Assembly (NCBI RefSeq): GCF_003236315.1
Contig: NZ_POTY01000018.1
Coordinates: 1 to 46,362, forward strand
Source of the DNA: Micromonospora craterilacus
GTDB taxonomy: Bacteria > Actinomycetota > Actinomycetes > Mycobacteriales > Micromonosporaceae
Direction of reading: 5' to 3'
Length of the DNA: 46,362 bases
This document shows, one piece after another, positions 15,318 to 23,777 of this stretch (within the stretch, counting starts at the first letter, position 1; every line of letters starts with the position of its first letter). Position numbers and translations under genes: made by a program. Below the pieces are notes generated by a model. It had not been told where the DNA came from. It searched no databases and saw only the letters and a list, made by a program, of their open reading frames with translations.

Positions 15318-15347
15318 ACTTTAGCCGAGCGATGGAACGGTTGCCAA
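15318..15347 (-). promoter_or_regulatory. Predicted promoter of the tRNA-Gly-Cys-Val cluster
   Basis: On the minus strand TTGGCA (15347-15342), an 18-base spacer and TAAAGT (15323-15318) lie 33 bases before tRNA-Gly. The remainder of the gap to the TetR gene (to 15580) shows an imperfect inverted repeat around CCTAGAGCTTCCTAGG at about 15383-15398 and nothing else I can name. Confidence 0.55.
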
Positions 15348-15580
15348 ATCGGGGCCGGTCCGGGCGCGTCCGAAATCCATTCCCTAGAGCTTCCTAGGAG
15401 ACTGGATCGATAGCCCCGGGCGACAGGGACGGGAGGGGCCGCCTCCGGCGGCAGTGGCCCTGAGCAGCCAAAACGTGAAACTTACGTGCCGGCAACTGTC
15501 CGGCTTCCGACTGTCGCAAGCCAGATCAACCGGGTTTCGGTGACTGACTGTGTCCGATTCGATGGGCTACGGTGACGGGC

Positions 15581-16183
15581 GTGACGAGACGTGCGGCCGA
15601 GATCCGCCTGGATGCCCTGCTGCGGACCGCATGTGACGTGATCGTGCAGCGCGGGCTCGCGAACACCCGCACCTCGGACGTGGCGCAGGCCGCCGGCGTC
15701 AGCCAGGCGCTGGTCTTCTACCACTTCGCCACGAAGGAGCGGCTGCTCGCCCAGGCCTTCGCGTACGCCGTCGAGCAGGATCTGGCCCGGCTGGACGCGG
15801 TCACCCGGTCCAGCGCCCCGCCGCTGACCAAGCTCCGGCGGATTCTGCGGCTCTACACCCCGGCCGGGCGCCCCACCTCCTGGTCGATGTGGATCGACGG
15901 CTGGGCGGAGTCGCTGCGTACGCCCGAGTTGGAGAAGGTCTCCCGCAAGCTGGACCTGCGCTGGCGGCAGGACCTCGCCACGGTGATCTCCGACGGGGTC
16001 AGCGAGGGCGTCTTCGAGTGCGCGGACCCGGCGGGCGCGGCCTGGCGGATCAGCGCGGTGATGGACGGCCTGGCGGTGCAGCTCGCGGTGCACGAGCGGG
16101 TGATCTCCCGGCGACAGCTCGCCGAGTGGGTACGCCTGGTGACCGCCCGCGAGTTGGGGCTCGACCCGGCGCAGCTCGACTGA
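15581..16183 (+). CDS. TetR-family transcriptional regulator
   Basis: A 200-residue regulator. The N-terminal helix-turn-helix is SDVAQAAGVSQALVFYHFATKERL (about residues 33-56), typical of TetR proteins; the C-terminal two thirds are helical and should form the ligand pocket and dimer face (WMWIDGW-like segment at about 105). A TACGGT hexamer ends seven bases before the GTG at 15581, suggesting a leaderless mRNA starting at that codon; GTG 15572 is the alternative. The next gene follows by 70 bases but has its own -10-like sequence. Target genes are unknown. Confidence 0.85.
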   Translation: MTRRAAEIRLDALLRTACDVIVQRGLANTRTSDVAQAAGVSQALVFYHFATKERLLAQAFAYAVEQDLARLDAVTRSSAPPLTKLRRILRLYTPAGRPTSWSMWIDGWAESLRTPELEKVSRKLDLRWRQDLATVISDGVSEGVFECADPAGAAWRISAVMDGLAVQLAVHERVISRRQLAEWVRLVTARELGLDPAQLD

Positions 16184-16253
16184 TCGGCGGCAGCCCCGGC
16201 CACCGTCGGGCGAACCGGCCGCCGCCGGGGCCGCAGCCGGCAACAATGACGGC

Positions 16254-16829
16254 ATGGACCTGCTGGAGACGTACCGGCGCAGCCTGGTGGAGTTCACCGA
16301 CCGGGTGGAACAGGTCGGCGCCGGGCAGTGGTCGGCCCCGACCCCGTGCCCGGACTGGGACGTCCGCACCCTGGTCAACCACGTGGTCGGGGAGGACCGC
16401 TGGAGCGTGCCCCTGTTCGCCGGCCGGACCATCGCGGAGGTCGGCGACCGGTACGACGGCGACCAACTCGGCACCGACCCGGTCGAGGCCGCCCGCGACG
16501 CGGCGGCCCAGGCCGAACTGGCCGCCACCCATCCCGGGGTACTGGAACGCACGGTCCATCTCTCGGCCGGCGACACCCCCGCCGAGGAGTACCTGCACCA
16601 ACTGATCGCCGAACACCTCGTGCACGGCTGGGACCTGGCCGTGGCGATCGGCGCCGACCCCCGGCTGGACGCCGACGCGGTCGCCGAGTGCGCCCGCTGG
16701 TTCGCCCGCCGCGTCGGCGACTACCAGCAGTTCGGGCTGACCCGTCCCGAGGTCGGGTTGCCCACCGCAGCCGACGAACAGGACCGGCTCATCGCCGCCT
16801 TCGGCCGCGACCCCGAGTGGACCCCGTAG
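16254..16829 (+). CDS. TIGR03086-type DinB-like metal-binding protein
   Basis: The 191-residue protein shows the actinobacterial maleylpyruvate isomerase/mycothiol-dependent fold: WSAPTPCPDWDVRTLVNHVVGEDRW near residue 24 supplies the first metal histidine, and LIAEHLVHGWDLAVA near residue 120 supplies two more. Family members use or detoxify through mycothiol; the exact substrate is unknown. CAACAAT about six bases before the ATG suggests a leaderless transcript. The convergent surface-protein gene ends 34 bases downstream. Confidence 0.82.
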   Translation: MDLLETYRRSLVEFTDRVEQVGAGQWSAPTPCPDWDVRTLVNHVVGEDRWSVPLFAGRTIAEVGDRYDGDQLGTDPVEAARDAAAQAELAATHPGVLERTVHLSAGDTPAEEYLHQLIAEHLVHGWDLAVAIGADPRLDADAVAECARWFARRVGDYQQFGLTRPEVGLPTAADEQDRLIAAFGRDPEWTP

Positions 16830-16863
16830 CGGCAGCCGCCGACCCGGCGACTGCCGCCGCCGG

Positions 16864-17775
16864 TCAGTTCAGCGGGTAACCACCGTCGCGGGGCACGGTC
16901 CGCCACTGCGACCGCCGGCTGGGCTGCCGCTCCCAGCGTCCAGCGGTCGCGGCACCGGCTTCGGCCGGGTCGGGTTCGCGGGTCAGTTGCCGCAACCGCA
17001 GCAACAGCCCGACCCCGAGGAAGAGCAGCAGACCGCCGAGCAGGAAGGCGGCCTCGGTCAGGCCGATACCGGCACCGGTCTGCGAGACCTGGTTGCCGGC
17101 CGCGCCGGCGGCCGGCGGATCGACCGTCCCGCCGGCGTACCCCTCGTCGTCGGCGAGGTCGCTGTCCTCGTCGGCCGGATCCACCGTCGGGACCTCCACC
17201 GGCTCCTCGGTCGGGTCGACGGTCGGCACCGGTGTCGGCGTCGGTGTCGGCGTGGTGGGTCGGGCCGCCGCGCCCCGGCCGACCACCGCCCGCGTCGCCG
17301 TCTGGCGGGACAGCAGTTGCAGGTTCACGTCGTACGCCTCGGCGGCGAGGCTGACCCGCCCCCGGCCGACGTCCCCGGTGAAGGCGATCCGGTACTGGGC
17401 GGTCACCGTACGGCCCGGGCAGAGCGTGCCCGGATCGAGCTGGCGGTCGGTCAACCGGGCCACGTCACCGTCGATCCGGACCTCCACTGGAAACGACCCG
17501 GTCTCCTCGATCCGGTCCACCCGGACCTGGTCCAGCCGCAGCCCCTGCACGCCGAGCACCATCGACCAGCGGACCTTGATGCAGTCGCCCTGGTCCGAGC
17601 GGGACACCACGGCGGAGACCGTCGCCACCCGTCCCCCGGCGGTGAACTGGTCCGGCAGTCCGCTGAGCTCGGTGGCGAACGCCGCGTGCGCCGGTGTGGC
17701 CATGGCGACGTCCACCCCGGTGAGACATGCCAGCGCCACCCCGATCCGTAGCGTGCTCCGCCACAGCCTCATCAC
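16864..17775 (-). CDS. Cell-surface protein with signal peptide and C-terminal membrane anchor
   Basis: The 303-residue protein has a signal peptide ending near THAHA-like PAHAA (residues 27-32), an ectodomain of about 140 residues with two cysteines (GDCIK and TLCPG) that could form a disulphide, a low-complexity linker rich in TP, PTVDP and Glu/Asp, then a single membrane helix (AAFLLGGLLLFLGVGLLL) and a basic cytoplasmic tail. There is no LPxTG motif, so anchoring is by the helix. GTG 17775 has GGGAGG seven bases upstream; the next codon is ATG. I do not recognise the ectodomain. It is divergent from the methyltransferase gene. Confidence 0.7.
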   Translation of the reverse strand: MMRLWRSTLRIGVALACLTGVDVAMATPAHAAFATELSGLPDQFTAGGRVATVSAVVSRSDQGDCIKVRWSMVLGVQGLRLDQVRVDRIEETGSFPVEVRIDGDVARLTDRQLDPGTLCPGRTVTAQYRIAFTGDVGRGRVSLAAEAYDVNLQLLSRQTATRAVVGRGAAARPTTPTPTPTPVPTVDPTEEPVEVPTVDPADEDSDLADDEGYAGGTVDPPAAGAAGNQVSQTGAGIGLTEAAFLLGGLLLFLGVGLLLRLRQLTREPDPAEAGAATAGRWERQPSRRSQWRTVPRDGGYPLN

Positions 17776-17952
17776 GATCCGTCCTCCCGTTGGTCGCCTC
17801 CATTGGCAACGCTAGGAGCGGCGGAGGCCACCGGGTAGACGGGCGTGTTCGCACGAACCGTCAAGCAAGATGCCCCATTTCACGTACGGTATTGAACCGA
17901 TCGCGGCCTCCCCGCGACACGCCGTCGGGCCGGGCGGTGGACAATCACCGAC

Positions 17953-18621
17953 GTGTCCGCGCTCTCCACCGCCTTCGTCCGGCTGCACGCCCGGCTCGCG
18001 CCCGTCGCCTTCGTACCCGAGGTGCGGCTGCACCAGGCGGACGAGCCGATCGGCTTGTGGGAGCTGACCGAGGGCGAGTTCCGCAGCGACCAGCCACCGC
18101 CGTTCTGGGCCTTCGCCTGGGCCGGCGGTCAGGGCCTGGCCCGGTACGTCACCGACCACCCGCAGCTGGTCGCCGGTCGCCGGGTGCTCGACCTGGCCTC
18201 CGGCTCCGGCCTGGTGGCCATCGCCGCCGCCCGGGCCGGCGCGGCCACCGTCCGCGCGGTGGAGGTCGACGAACTGGCCGTCGCCGCGGTCGCGCTGAAC
18301 GCCGAGGCCAACGGGGTACGCGTGGACGCCGAACTCGGCGACATCCTCGACGGCGACGCCGGCGACGCCGAGGTGATCCTCGCCGGTGACGTGTTCTACA
18401 GCCAGGTGATGGCCAACCGGGTGCTGCGGTTCCTGCTGCGCGCCGCCCGCTCCGGGGCGCGGGTGCTGGTCGGCGATCCCGGTCGGGCCTTCCTGCCCCG
18501 GGACCGCTTCGACGAACTCGCCGGCTACGACGTGCCGGTCAGCGAGGCGCTGGAGAGCGTACGGGTGAAGCGCACCACGGTGTGGCAGCTGCGCGCCGGG
18601 CAGCCGAAGGCGGCCGGTTAG
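17953..18621 (+). CDS. Class I SAM-dependent methyltransferase (Nnt1/METTL-like)
   Basis: A 222-residue enzyme. Motif I VLDLASGSGLVAIAAARAGA (about residues 78-97) binds S-adenosylmethionine, followed by the acidic VEVDELA motif and the post-motif ILAGDVFY, which resembles the DxxY signature of the lysine/nicotinamide methyltransferase-16 group. Substrate unknown. GACAAT lies about seven bases before the GTG start, consistent with a leaderless mRNA. The P450 gene starts only nine bases after its stop, so the two are very likely co-transcribed. Confidence 0.8.
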   Translation: MSALSTAFVRLHARLAPVAFVPEVRLHQADEPIGLWELTEGEFRSDQPPPFWAFAWAGGQGLARYVTDHPQLVAGRRVLDLASGSGLVAIAAARAGAATVRAVEVDELAVAAVALNAEANGVRVDAELGDILDGDAGDAEVILAGDVFYSQVMANRVLRFLLRAARSGARVLVGDPGRAFLPRDRFDELAGYDVPVSEALESVRVKRTTVWQLRAGQPKAAG

Positions 18622-18630
18622 CGTGACGCC

Positions 18631-19791
18631 GTGCTGTTCCGCAGCTGGGAGCAGGCCCCGCAGGCCCGGTGGCCGGACGTGGCCCCCGTCGCCGACCACG
18701 TGGGTGTCGAACACCTGCTGGTGACCCGGCACGCGCTGGTCCGGCAGGTGCTCACCGACCCCGGGACGTACCGGCCGGACAACGCCCTGGACGCGGTCAC
18801 CCCGATGCCGGTGGCCGCACTGCGGGTGCTCGCCGCGCACCGGTTCCGGCTGCCGCCGACGCTGGCCAACAACGGCGGCGCCAGCCACCCGGAGATCCGC
18901 GCGCTGGTCGCCGACGCCCTGCACCCGACGCGGGTGGCCGCCCAGCGGGACTGGCTGGCCGCGCTGGTCCGGCGGCGGGTGGCCGACCTGAGCGTCCGGC
19001 TGGACGCCGGCGAGCCGGTGGACCTGCACGCCGAACTCGCCGCCGACCTGCCGCTGCTGGTCCTGGCCCGGCTGGTCGAACTGCCCGACGCGCCGGTCGC
19101 GGCGGTGAAGGGCTTCGCCCGCGCGGCGCTGGAACTGTTCTGGGCCCCGCTGGACGCCGACCGGCAGCAGACCCTCGCCACCGAGGTGGGCCTTTTCCAT
19201 CAGCTGCTGCGGGACTTCGCGGCCACCGGCGGCGGGCTGGCCGGGTCGCTGCGGGCCGCCGGGCACTCGCCCGACGTGCTGGTCGGCGCGCTGTTCTTCC
19301 TGCTGGTCGCCGGCCAGGAGACCACCTCGCAGTTCCTCACCCTGCTGATGCACCGGCTCACCGGCGAGCCGGCGATACTCGCCGGGCTGCGGAACGGCTC
19401 GGTGGCGGTCGCCGACGTGGTCGAGGAGGGGCTGCGGCTGGAGCCGCCGATCGTCACCTGGCGGCGGATCGCCGCGGTGGACACCACGCTGGGCGGTACG
19501 CCGGTGGCGGCGGGCACCAGCGTGGTGCTGTGGCTGGCCCGCGCCGGCCGGGACCCGGTCACGGTCGACTCGCCGGACGAGTTCCGACCGGGGCAGCGCG
19601 GGTCACGCCGGCACCTGGCCTTCGGGGCGGGCGTACACCGCTGCGTCGGCGACCAACTCGCCCGGATGGAGGCCGCGACGGTGGTGGCGGAGGTCGCGCC
19701 ACTGCTGGCCGGGGTGCGCGTGGTCCGCCCGCCCCGCTGCCCGGACAACCTCACCTTCCGGATGCCCGACGCCTTCGTCGTCCGCCGCTGA
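18631..19791 (+). CDS. Cytochrome P450
   Basis: The 386-residue protein has the P450 hallmarks: AGQETT in the I helix (oxygen activation, about residue 230), EEGLR as the ExxR salt-bridge motif (about 265), and the haem loop FGAGVHRCVG with the ligand Cys338. It is soluble, without a membrane anchor, and needs ferredoxin partners that are not in this window. GTG start, nine bases after the methyltransferase stop. It is convergent with bioD. In Bacillus a P450 (BioI) supplies pimeloyl groups for biotin, but this haem loop is not BioI-like by eye, so a biotin role is only a hypothesis. Confidence 0.9.
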   Translation: MLFRSWEQAPQARWPDVAPVADHVGVEHLLVTRHALVRQVLTDPGTYRPDNALDAVTPMPVAALRVLAAHRFRLPPTLANNGGASHPEIRALVADALHPTRVAAQRDWLAALVRRRVADLSVRLDAGEPVDLHAELAADLPLLVLARLVELPDAPVAAVKGFARAALELFWAPLDADRQQTLATEVGLFHQLLRDFAATGGGLAGSLRAAGHSPDVLVGALFFLLVAGQETTSQFLTLLMHRLTGEPAILAGLRNGSVAVADVVEEGLRLEPPIVTWRRIAAVDTTLGGTPVAAGTSVVLWLARAGRDPVTVDSPDEFRPGQRGSRRHLAFGAGVHRCVGDQLARMEAATVVAEVAPLLAGVRVVRPPRCPDNLTFRMPDAFVVRR

Positions 19792-19824
19792 CCGGCAGCC
19801 CGGACACCGACGAATGTCAGCTGC

Positions 19825-20562
19825 TCAGCTGATCTCCTCGGCCCAGGCGCGCCAGTCGTCGAGCACGCCGTACAGCGCCGGGGTCAGCCAGCCCGGCGCG
19901 GACCGCCGGAACACTCCCGGGTCCATCGCCCCGGCACCGGCCGGCAGCGCGCCGAGCAGGTTCGGCAGCAGGTCGCTCAGGTTGGCCCAGTGCACCAGCT
20001 CGGGGTCGGCCGGCCAGGCGCCGATCACCACGCCGGCCGGCACCGCCCGCCGGTCGAGCGCCTCCAGGGTGAGCGCCGTGTGGTTGAGGGTGCCGAGCCC
20101 GGCGCGGGCCACCACCACCGCCGGGGCACCCAGCGACACGGCCAGGTCGGCCACCGTCCAGGGCTCCCCGGACGGCCGCAACCCCATCGGTACGAGCAGC
20201 CCGCCGGCCCCCTCGACCAGCACCAGGTCGTGCTTGTCGGCCTCCTCGCGGACGGCGTCCACGGCGTTGTACAGCTCCAGCGGCGGCAGCTCGGCCACCC
20301 GGGCGGCGGCCAGTGGAGCGAGCGGGTCGGGGAAGCTGGCCAGGGTCCGGCCGGTCATCGGGGCGGCCAGCCGGGTGACCGCCTCGACGTCGGTGGGCTC
20401 GCCGGTGGCCGTACCGGTCTGGCCGGGTTTGACCACCGCGACCCGCAGCCCGGCCGCCTGCGCGGCGGCCGCGATCGCCGCGGTCACCACCGTCTTGCCG
20501 ACCTCGGTGTCGGTCCCGGTGACCAGCACCGGTCCCCGCCACTGATCCGTCACGGCGCACAT
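19825..20562 (-). CDS. bioD: ATP-dependent dethiobiotin synthetase
   Basis: This 245-residue enzyme closes the ureido ring of dethiobiotin from DAPA, CO2 and ATP. The P-loop GTDTEVGKT (residues 16-24) is diagnostic, and VVKPGQTG and VEGAGGLLVP are further BioD motifs. ATG 20562 is preferred: GGAGG lies ten bases upstream inside the bioF end, giving a 13-base overlap; GTG 20553 would make a GTGA junction. It is translationally coupled to bioF. The previous pathway enzyme, BioA, is not encoded in the window. Confidence 0.95.
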   Translation of the reverse strand: MCAVTDQWRGPVLVTGTDTEVGKTVVTAAIAAAAQAAGLRVAVVKPGQTGTATGEPTDVEAVTRLAAPMTGRTLASFPDPLAPLAAARVAELPPLELYNAVDAVREEADKHDLVLVEGAGGLLVPMGLRPSGEPWTVADLAVSLGAPAVVVARAGLGTLNHTALTLEALDRRAVPAGVVIGAWPADPELVHWANLSDLLPNLLGALPAGAGAMDPGVFRRSAPGWLTPALYGVLDDWRAWAEEIS

Positions 20563-21686
20563 TCCACGATGACCTCCAGGGCGCGTTCGAAGTCCGCCCG
20601 TGGCACCCCCGCGCTGATGGTCAGCCGCAGCCGGGAGCGGCTGTCCGGGGTGGAGGGCGGGCGGAAGCAGCCGACTGCCACGCCCCGGTCCCGGCAGGCG
20701 GTGGCCCAGGCGGTCGCCGCCTCGGGCCCCGGGGCGGTGACCGAGACGACGGCGGCGTCGGGCGCGGAGACGCCGAGGCCGGCGGCCCGCAGCCGGCGCA
20801 CCACCAGGTCGGCCCGCTCGGCCAACTCCTGACGCAGGTCGTCGCCGGCCCGGGCCAGCCCGACGGCGGCGCGCACCCCGGCCGCTACCGCCGGCGGTAG
20901 GGCGGTGTCGTAGATGAAGGTCCGGGCGGTCTCCACCAGGTGCCGGACGAACTCGGCCGGGCCGGCGACCACACCGCCGGCACCGCCGAGCGCCTTGGAC
21001 AGGGTGGCGGTGACCACCACGTCGGGCTCGCCGGCCAGCCCGGCGGCGGCCACCGCGCCGGCCCCGGCCGGTCCGGTCACGCCGAGGGCGTGCGCGTCGT
21101 CGACCAGCAGCAGCGCCCCGTGCTCGCGGGCGGTGGCGTGCAGCCGCGCCAGCGGGGCCAGGTCGCCGTCGACGGAGAAGACCGACTCGGTGACCACCAC
21201 CGCCGGGCGGCCGGGCGCGGCCGCGAGGGCCGCCGCGACCGCCGCCACGTCGGCGTGCGGGGTGACCACGGTCTCCGCCCCGGAGATGCGGCACCCGTCG
21301 ATCAGCGAGGCGTGGTTGTGCGCGTCGGAAACCAGCAGCGTGCGGGGCCGCACCAGCGCGCGGACCGCGCCGACGTTGGCCAGGTACCCGGAGGAGAAGA
21401 CCAGCGCCCGGTCGGTGCCGAGCCAGCCGGCGAGGCTGTCCTCAAGCGCGTGGTGGGCGTCCGTGGAGCCGCGGACCAGCCGCGACCCGGTCGCCCCCAG
21501 CCCGTACGCGGACAGCGCCCGCGCCGCGGCGGCGACCACCTCGGGATGCGTGGCCAGACCCAGGTAGTCGTTGCCGGCCAGGTCGACCACGGCGTCGCCG
21601 GCGTCGCGCGGGTGCAGCCGGCGGGTCAGTCCCGCCTTCGCCCGCAGCTCGGCGCGGCGGTCCAGCGCCGCCAGCCAGTCCGCCAC
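20550..21686 (-). CDS. bioF: 8-amino-7-oxononanoate synthase
   Basis: The 378-residue PLP enzyme condenses a pimeloyl thioester with L-alanine. The Schiff-base lysine is Lys231 in TATLSKALGG, with the upstream LVDDAHALGVTG motif binding the PLP ring nitrogen. GTG 21686 has GGAAGGG upstream. It forms an overlapping operon with bioD, running left, and is divergent from bioB across a 314-bp gap. No BioC/BioH genes accompany it, which is the rule in actinobacteria, where the pimeloyl source is poorly defined. Confidence 0.95.
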   Translation of the reverse strand: MADWLAALDRRAELRAKAGLTRRLHPRDAGDAVVDLAGNDYLGLATHPEVVAAAARALSAYGLGATGSRLVRGSTDAHHALEDSLAGWLGTDRALVFSSGYLANVGAVRALVRPRTLLVSDAHNHASLIDGCRISGAETVVTPHADVAAVAAALAAAPGRPAVVVTESVFSVDGDLAPLARLHATAREHGALLLVDDAHALGVTGPAGAGAVAAAGLAGEPDVVVTATLSKALGGAGGVVAGPAEFVRHLVETARTFIYDTALPPAVAAGVRAAVGLARAGDDLRQELAERADLVVRRLRAAGLGVSAPDAAVVSVTAPGPEAATAWATACRDRGVAVGCFRPPSTPDSRSRLRLTISAGVPRADFERALEVIVECAP

Positions 21687-21782
21687 CGTACGTCCCTTCC
21701 GCGCCGACCGTCGCCCGTCCGGCCCTTCCGCGGGGCGAAACTACCACCCGCCGGTGGGGCCCCCGGCGGACCCACTCCGGGC

Positions 21783-21813
21783 TTGACCTCAACCTCGGTT
21801 GAACTAGAACGCT
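21783..21813 (+). promoter_or_regulatory. MerR/SoxR-type operator-like sequence
   Basis: TTGACC (21783-21788) is followed by the perfect inverted repeat TCAACC-TC-GGTTGA (21789-21802), the layout of MerR-family promoters in which the dimer site fills a 19-base spacer. At 19 bases the -10 would be AACGCT, a poor match; TAGAAC at 16 bases is better. No MerR gene is nearby. Confidence 0.35.
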
Positions 21814-21819
21814 CAGCCG

Positions 21820-21990
21820 GTGCGAATCCCGACACGCTGGGCCGCCGCGCTGCTGCGCCGCGCCATCGAGAGTGCCTTGTTGCTGGCCGCCGCCGATCCG
21901 ACCGCGCCACCGCTGACCCGCACACTGCTGCTCGACGGCCGGCCCACACCGGACCCGGAGCCCGTTTCTCGCGGTCAGAGGGCCTTGTAG
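21820..21990 (+). CDS. Possible 56-residue protein upstream of bioB
   Basis: A GTG-initiated frame of 56 codons fits between the MerR-like operator and bioB and ends 10 bases before the bioB start. The peptide begins [17 protein letters not shown], has an Ala/Leu-rich, arginine-flanked amphipathic stretch and a proline-rich second half. I do not recognise it, and there is no good ribosome-binding site. In GC-rich DNA such frames arise by chance, so this may not be a gene; its tight placement before bioB is the only reason to list it. Confidence 0.25.
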   Translation: MRIPTRWAAALLRRAIESALLLAAADPTAPPLTRTLLLDGRPTPDPEPVSRGQRAL

Positions 21991-21993
21991 GGT
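21988..21993 (+). promoter_or_regulatory. -10 element for leaderless bioB transcript
   Basis: TAGGGT lies seven bases before the bioB ATG, and there is no Shine-Dalgarno sequence, so the mRNA probably begins at or next to the A of the start codon. No clear -35 is visible. Confidence 0.45.
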
Positions 21994-22000
21994 ACGAGCC

Positions 22001-22996
22001 ATGCCAGAGATCCTCGACCAGGCCCGGACCCAGGTGCTGGAGAACGGCGTCGGCCTCGACGAGGCCGGCGTCCTCGCCGTGCTGAACCTGCCCGACGAGC
22101 ACCTGCCCGCCGCCCTCCAGCTCGCCCACGAGGTGCGGATGCGTTGGTGCGGCCCGGAGGTCGAGGTCGAGGGCATCGTCTCGCTGAAGACCGGCGGCTG
22201 CCCGGAAGACTGCCACTTCTGCTCGCAGTCCGGCCTGTTCACCTCGCCGGTACGGTCGGTCTGGCTGGACATCCCCTCGCTGGTCAAGGCGGCCAAGCAG
22301 ACCGCCGAGACCGGGGCGACCGAGTTCTGCATCGTGGCCGCCGTGCGCGGCCCGGACGCCCGGCTGATGAAGCAGATGCGCGAGGGCGTCGCCGCGATCA
22401 AGGCGGAGGTCGACATCCAGGTCGCCGCCTCGCTGGGCATGCTTACCCAGGAGCAGGTCGACGAACTGGTCGAGATGGGTGTGCACCGCTACAACCACAA
22501 CCTGGAGACCTGCCGGTCGTACTTCCCGAACGTGGTCACCACGCACTCCTGGGAGGAGCGCTGGGAGACCCTGCGGATGGTCCGCGAATCCGGCATGGAG
22601 GTCTGCTGCGGCGGCATCCTCGGCCTCGGCGAGACGGTGGAGCAGCGGGCCGAGTTCGCCGCCCAGCTGGCCGAGCTGGACCCGCACGAGGTGCCGCTGA
22701 ACTTCCTCAACCCCCGCCCCGGCACCCCGCTGGGCGACCGCCCGGTGGTCGAGGGCAAGGACGCGCTGCGGGCCATCGCCGCGTTCCGGCTGGCCATGCC
22801 GCGCACCATCCTGCGGTACGCGGGTGGCCGCGAGATCACCCTAGGCGACCTCGGCACCCGCGACGGGCTGCTCGGCGGCATCAACGCGGTGATCGTCGGT
22901 AACTACCTGACCACCCTCGGCCGGCCGGCGACCGACGACCTGAAGCTGCTCGACGACCTGAAGATGCCGGTCAAGGCGCTCTCGGCGACGCTGTGA
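22001..22996 (+). CDS. bioB: Biotin synthase
   Basis: A 331-residue radical SAM enzyme that inserts sulphur into dethiobiotin. The cluster-binding motif CxxxCxxC is Cys67-Cys71-Cys74 in [13 protein letters not shown], and [12 protein letters not shown] and GGILGLGET are classic BioB segments. It is divergent from bioF-bioD. Its stop codon overlaps the ATG of bsaP by one base (TGATG), as expected for a subunit or accessory protein made in parallel. The region upstream carries a leaderless -10. Confidence 0.97.
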   Translation: MPEILDQARTQVLENGVGLDEAGVLAVLNLPDEHLPAALQLAHEVRMRWCGPEVEVEGIVSLKTGGCPEDCHFCSQSGLFTSPVRSVWLDIPSLVKAAKQTAETGATEFCIVAAVRGPDARLMKQMREGVAAIKAEVDIQVAASLGMLTQEQVDELVEMGVHRYNHNLETCRSYFPNVVTTHSWEERWETLRMVRESGMEVCCGGILGLGETVEQRAEFAAQLAELDPHEVPLNFLNPRPGTPLGDRPVVEGKDALRAIAAFRLAMPRTILRYAGGREITLGDLGTRDGLLGGINAVIVGNYLTTLGRPATDDLKLLDDLKMPVKALSATL

Positions 22997-23247
22997 TGCC
23001 GACCGGCGAGCGCGCGGCGGACGCCGCCAGCCGACCCGGGCGCGGGCAGACCGCGCCGACGGCGGGCGGGCCGTGGTGCGACCGGTGCGGGGAAGCTGCG
23101 GCGACCGGGCCGCACGTGGGGTGCGCCGCAGCGCGGGCGCTGGAGCCGCCCCGGTACTGCGCGCACTGCCGCCGCCGGATGAAGGTGCAGGTGCTGCCGG
23201 TCGGCTGGTCGGCGGTCTGCGTCGAGCACGGCGAGCTGCGAGGCTGA
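22996..23247 (+). CDS. bsaP: Biotin synthase auxiliary protein
   Basis: The 83-residue protein has six cysteines (28, 31, 43, 55, 58, 75), two of them in C-x2-C pairs, and the ending VLPVGWSAVCVEHGEL. It matches the small protein encoded directly downstream of bioB in mycobacteria, which was shown to be needed for activity of the actinobacterial type of BioB. The cysteine pattern suggests binding of zinc or an iron-sulphur cluster. ATG 22996 overlaps the bioB stop by one base; a GTG one codon earlier is also in frame. Coupled translation supports a joint function with BioB. Confidence 0.85.
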   Translation: MPTGERAADAASRPGRGQTAPTAGGPWCDRCGEAAATGPHVGCAAARALEPPRYCAHCRRRMKVQVLPVGWSAVCVEHGELRG

Positions 23248-23252
23248 GCGCG

Positions 23253-23756
23253 ATGCTGCGAGGCGAGACGGTGACCCTGCGGCCGGCGACGGCCGCGGAC
23301 GTGCCGGCCCTCGCGGCGATCCGCGCCGAACCGGAGGTACGCCGCTGGTGGCGCGGCGGCGACGACCTGGCCGCCGCGGTCACGGCCGACCTCGCCGACG
23401 AGAGCACGACGGTGTACGCCGTCGAGCACCACGGCCGGGTGATAGGCGCGATCCAGTGGTACGCCGAGGACGATCCGGACTACCGGCACGCGAGCATCGA
23501 CATCTTCCTCGACCCGTCGGTACGCGGCGCCGGGCTCGGCCGGGACGCGATCCGTACCCTCGTCCGGCATCTGATCGACGCCCACGGGCACCACCGGTTC
23601 ACCATCGACCCGGCGGCGGCGAACACCGCCGCGATCCGGGCGTACGCGAAGGTCGGCTTCCGGCCGGTCGGCGTGCTGCGCCGCTACGAGCGCGGCGAGG
23701 ACGGCCGCTGGCACGACGGCCTGCTGATGGACCTCCTCGCCGACGAATTGCGCTGA
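23253..23756 (+). CDS. GNAT N-acetyltransferase, AAC(6')-like
   Basis: A 167-residue acetyltransferase. The acetyl-CoA loop is SVRGAGLGRDAIRTL (about residues 88-102) and the preceding strand contains RHASIDIFLDP. The order AIQWYAEDDPDYRHASIDIFLDP is strongly reminiscent of AAC(6')-type aminoglycoside acetyltransferases, so an aminoglycoside or a similar amine is a fair guess, but resistance cannot be asserted. It starts five bases after bsaP and may ride on the bioB transcript. Part of its 3' end is repeated at 24519-24645. Confidence 0.85.
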   Translation: MLRGETVTLRPATAADVPALAAIRAEPEVRRWWRGGDDLAAAVTADLADESTTVYAVEHHGRVIGAIQWYAEDDPDYRHASIDIFLDPSVRGAGLGRDAIRTLVRHLIDAHGHHRFTIDPAAANTAAIRAYAKVGFRPVGVLRRYERGEDGRWHDGLLMDLLADELR

Positions 23757-23777
23757 ACCGCTCACCAGCTGGGCTCA

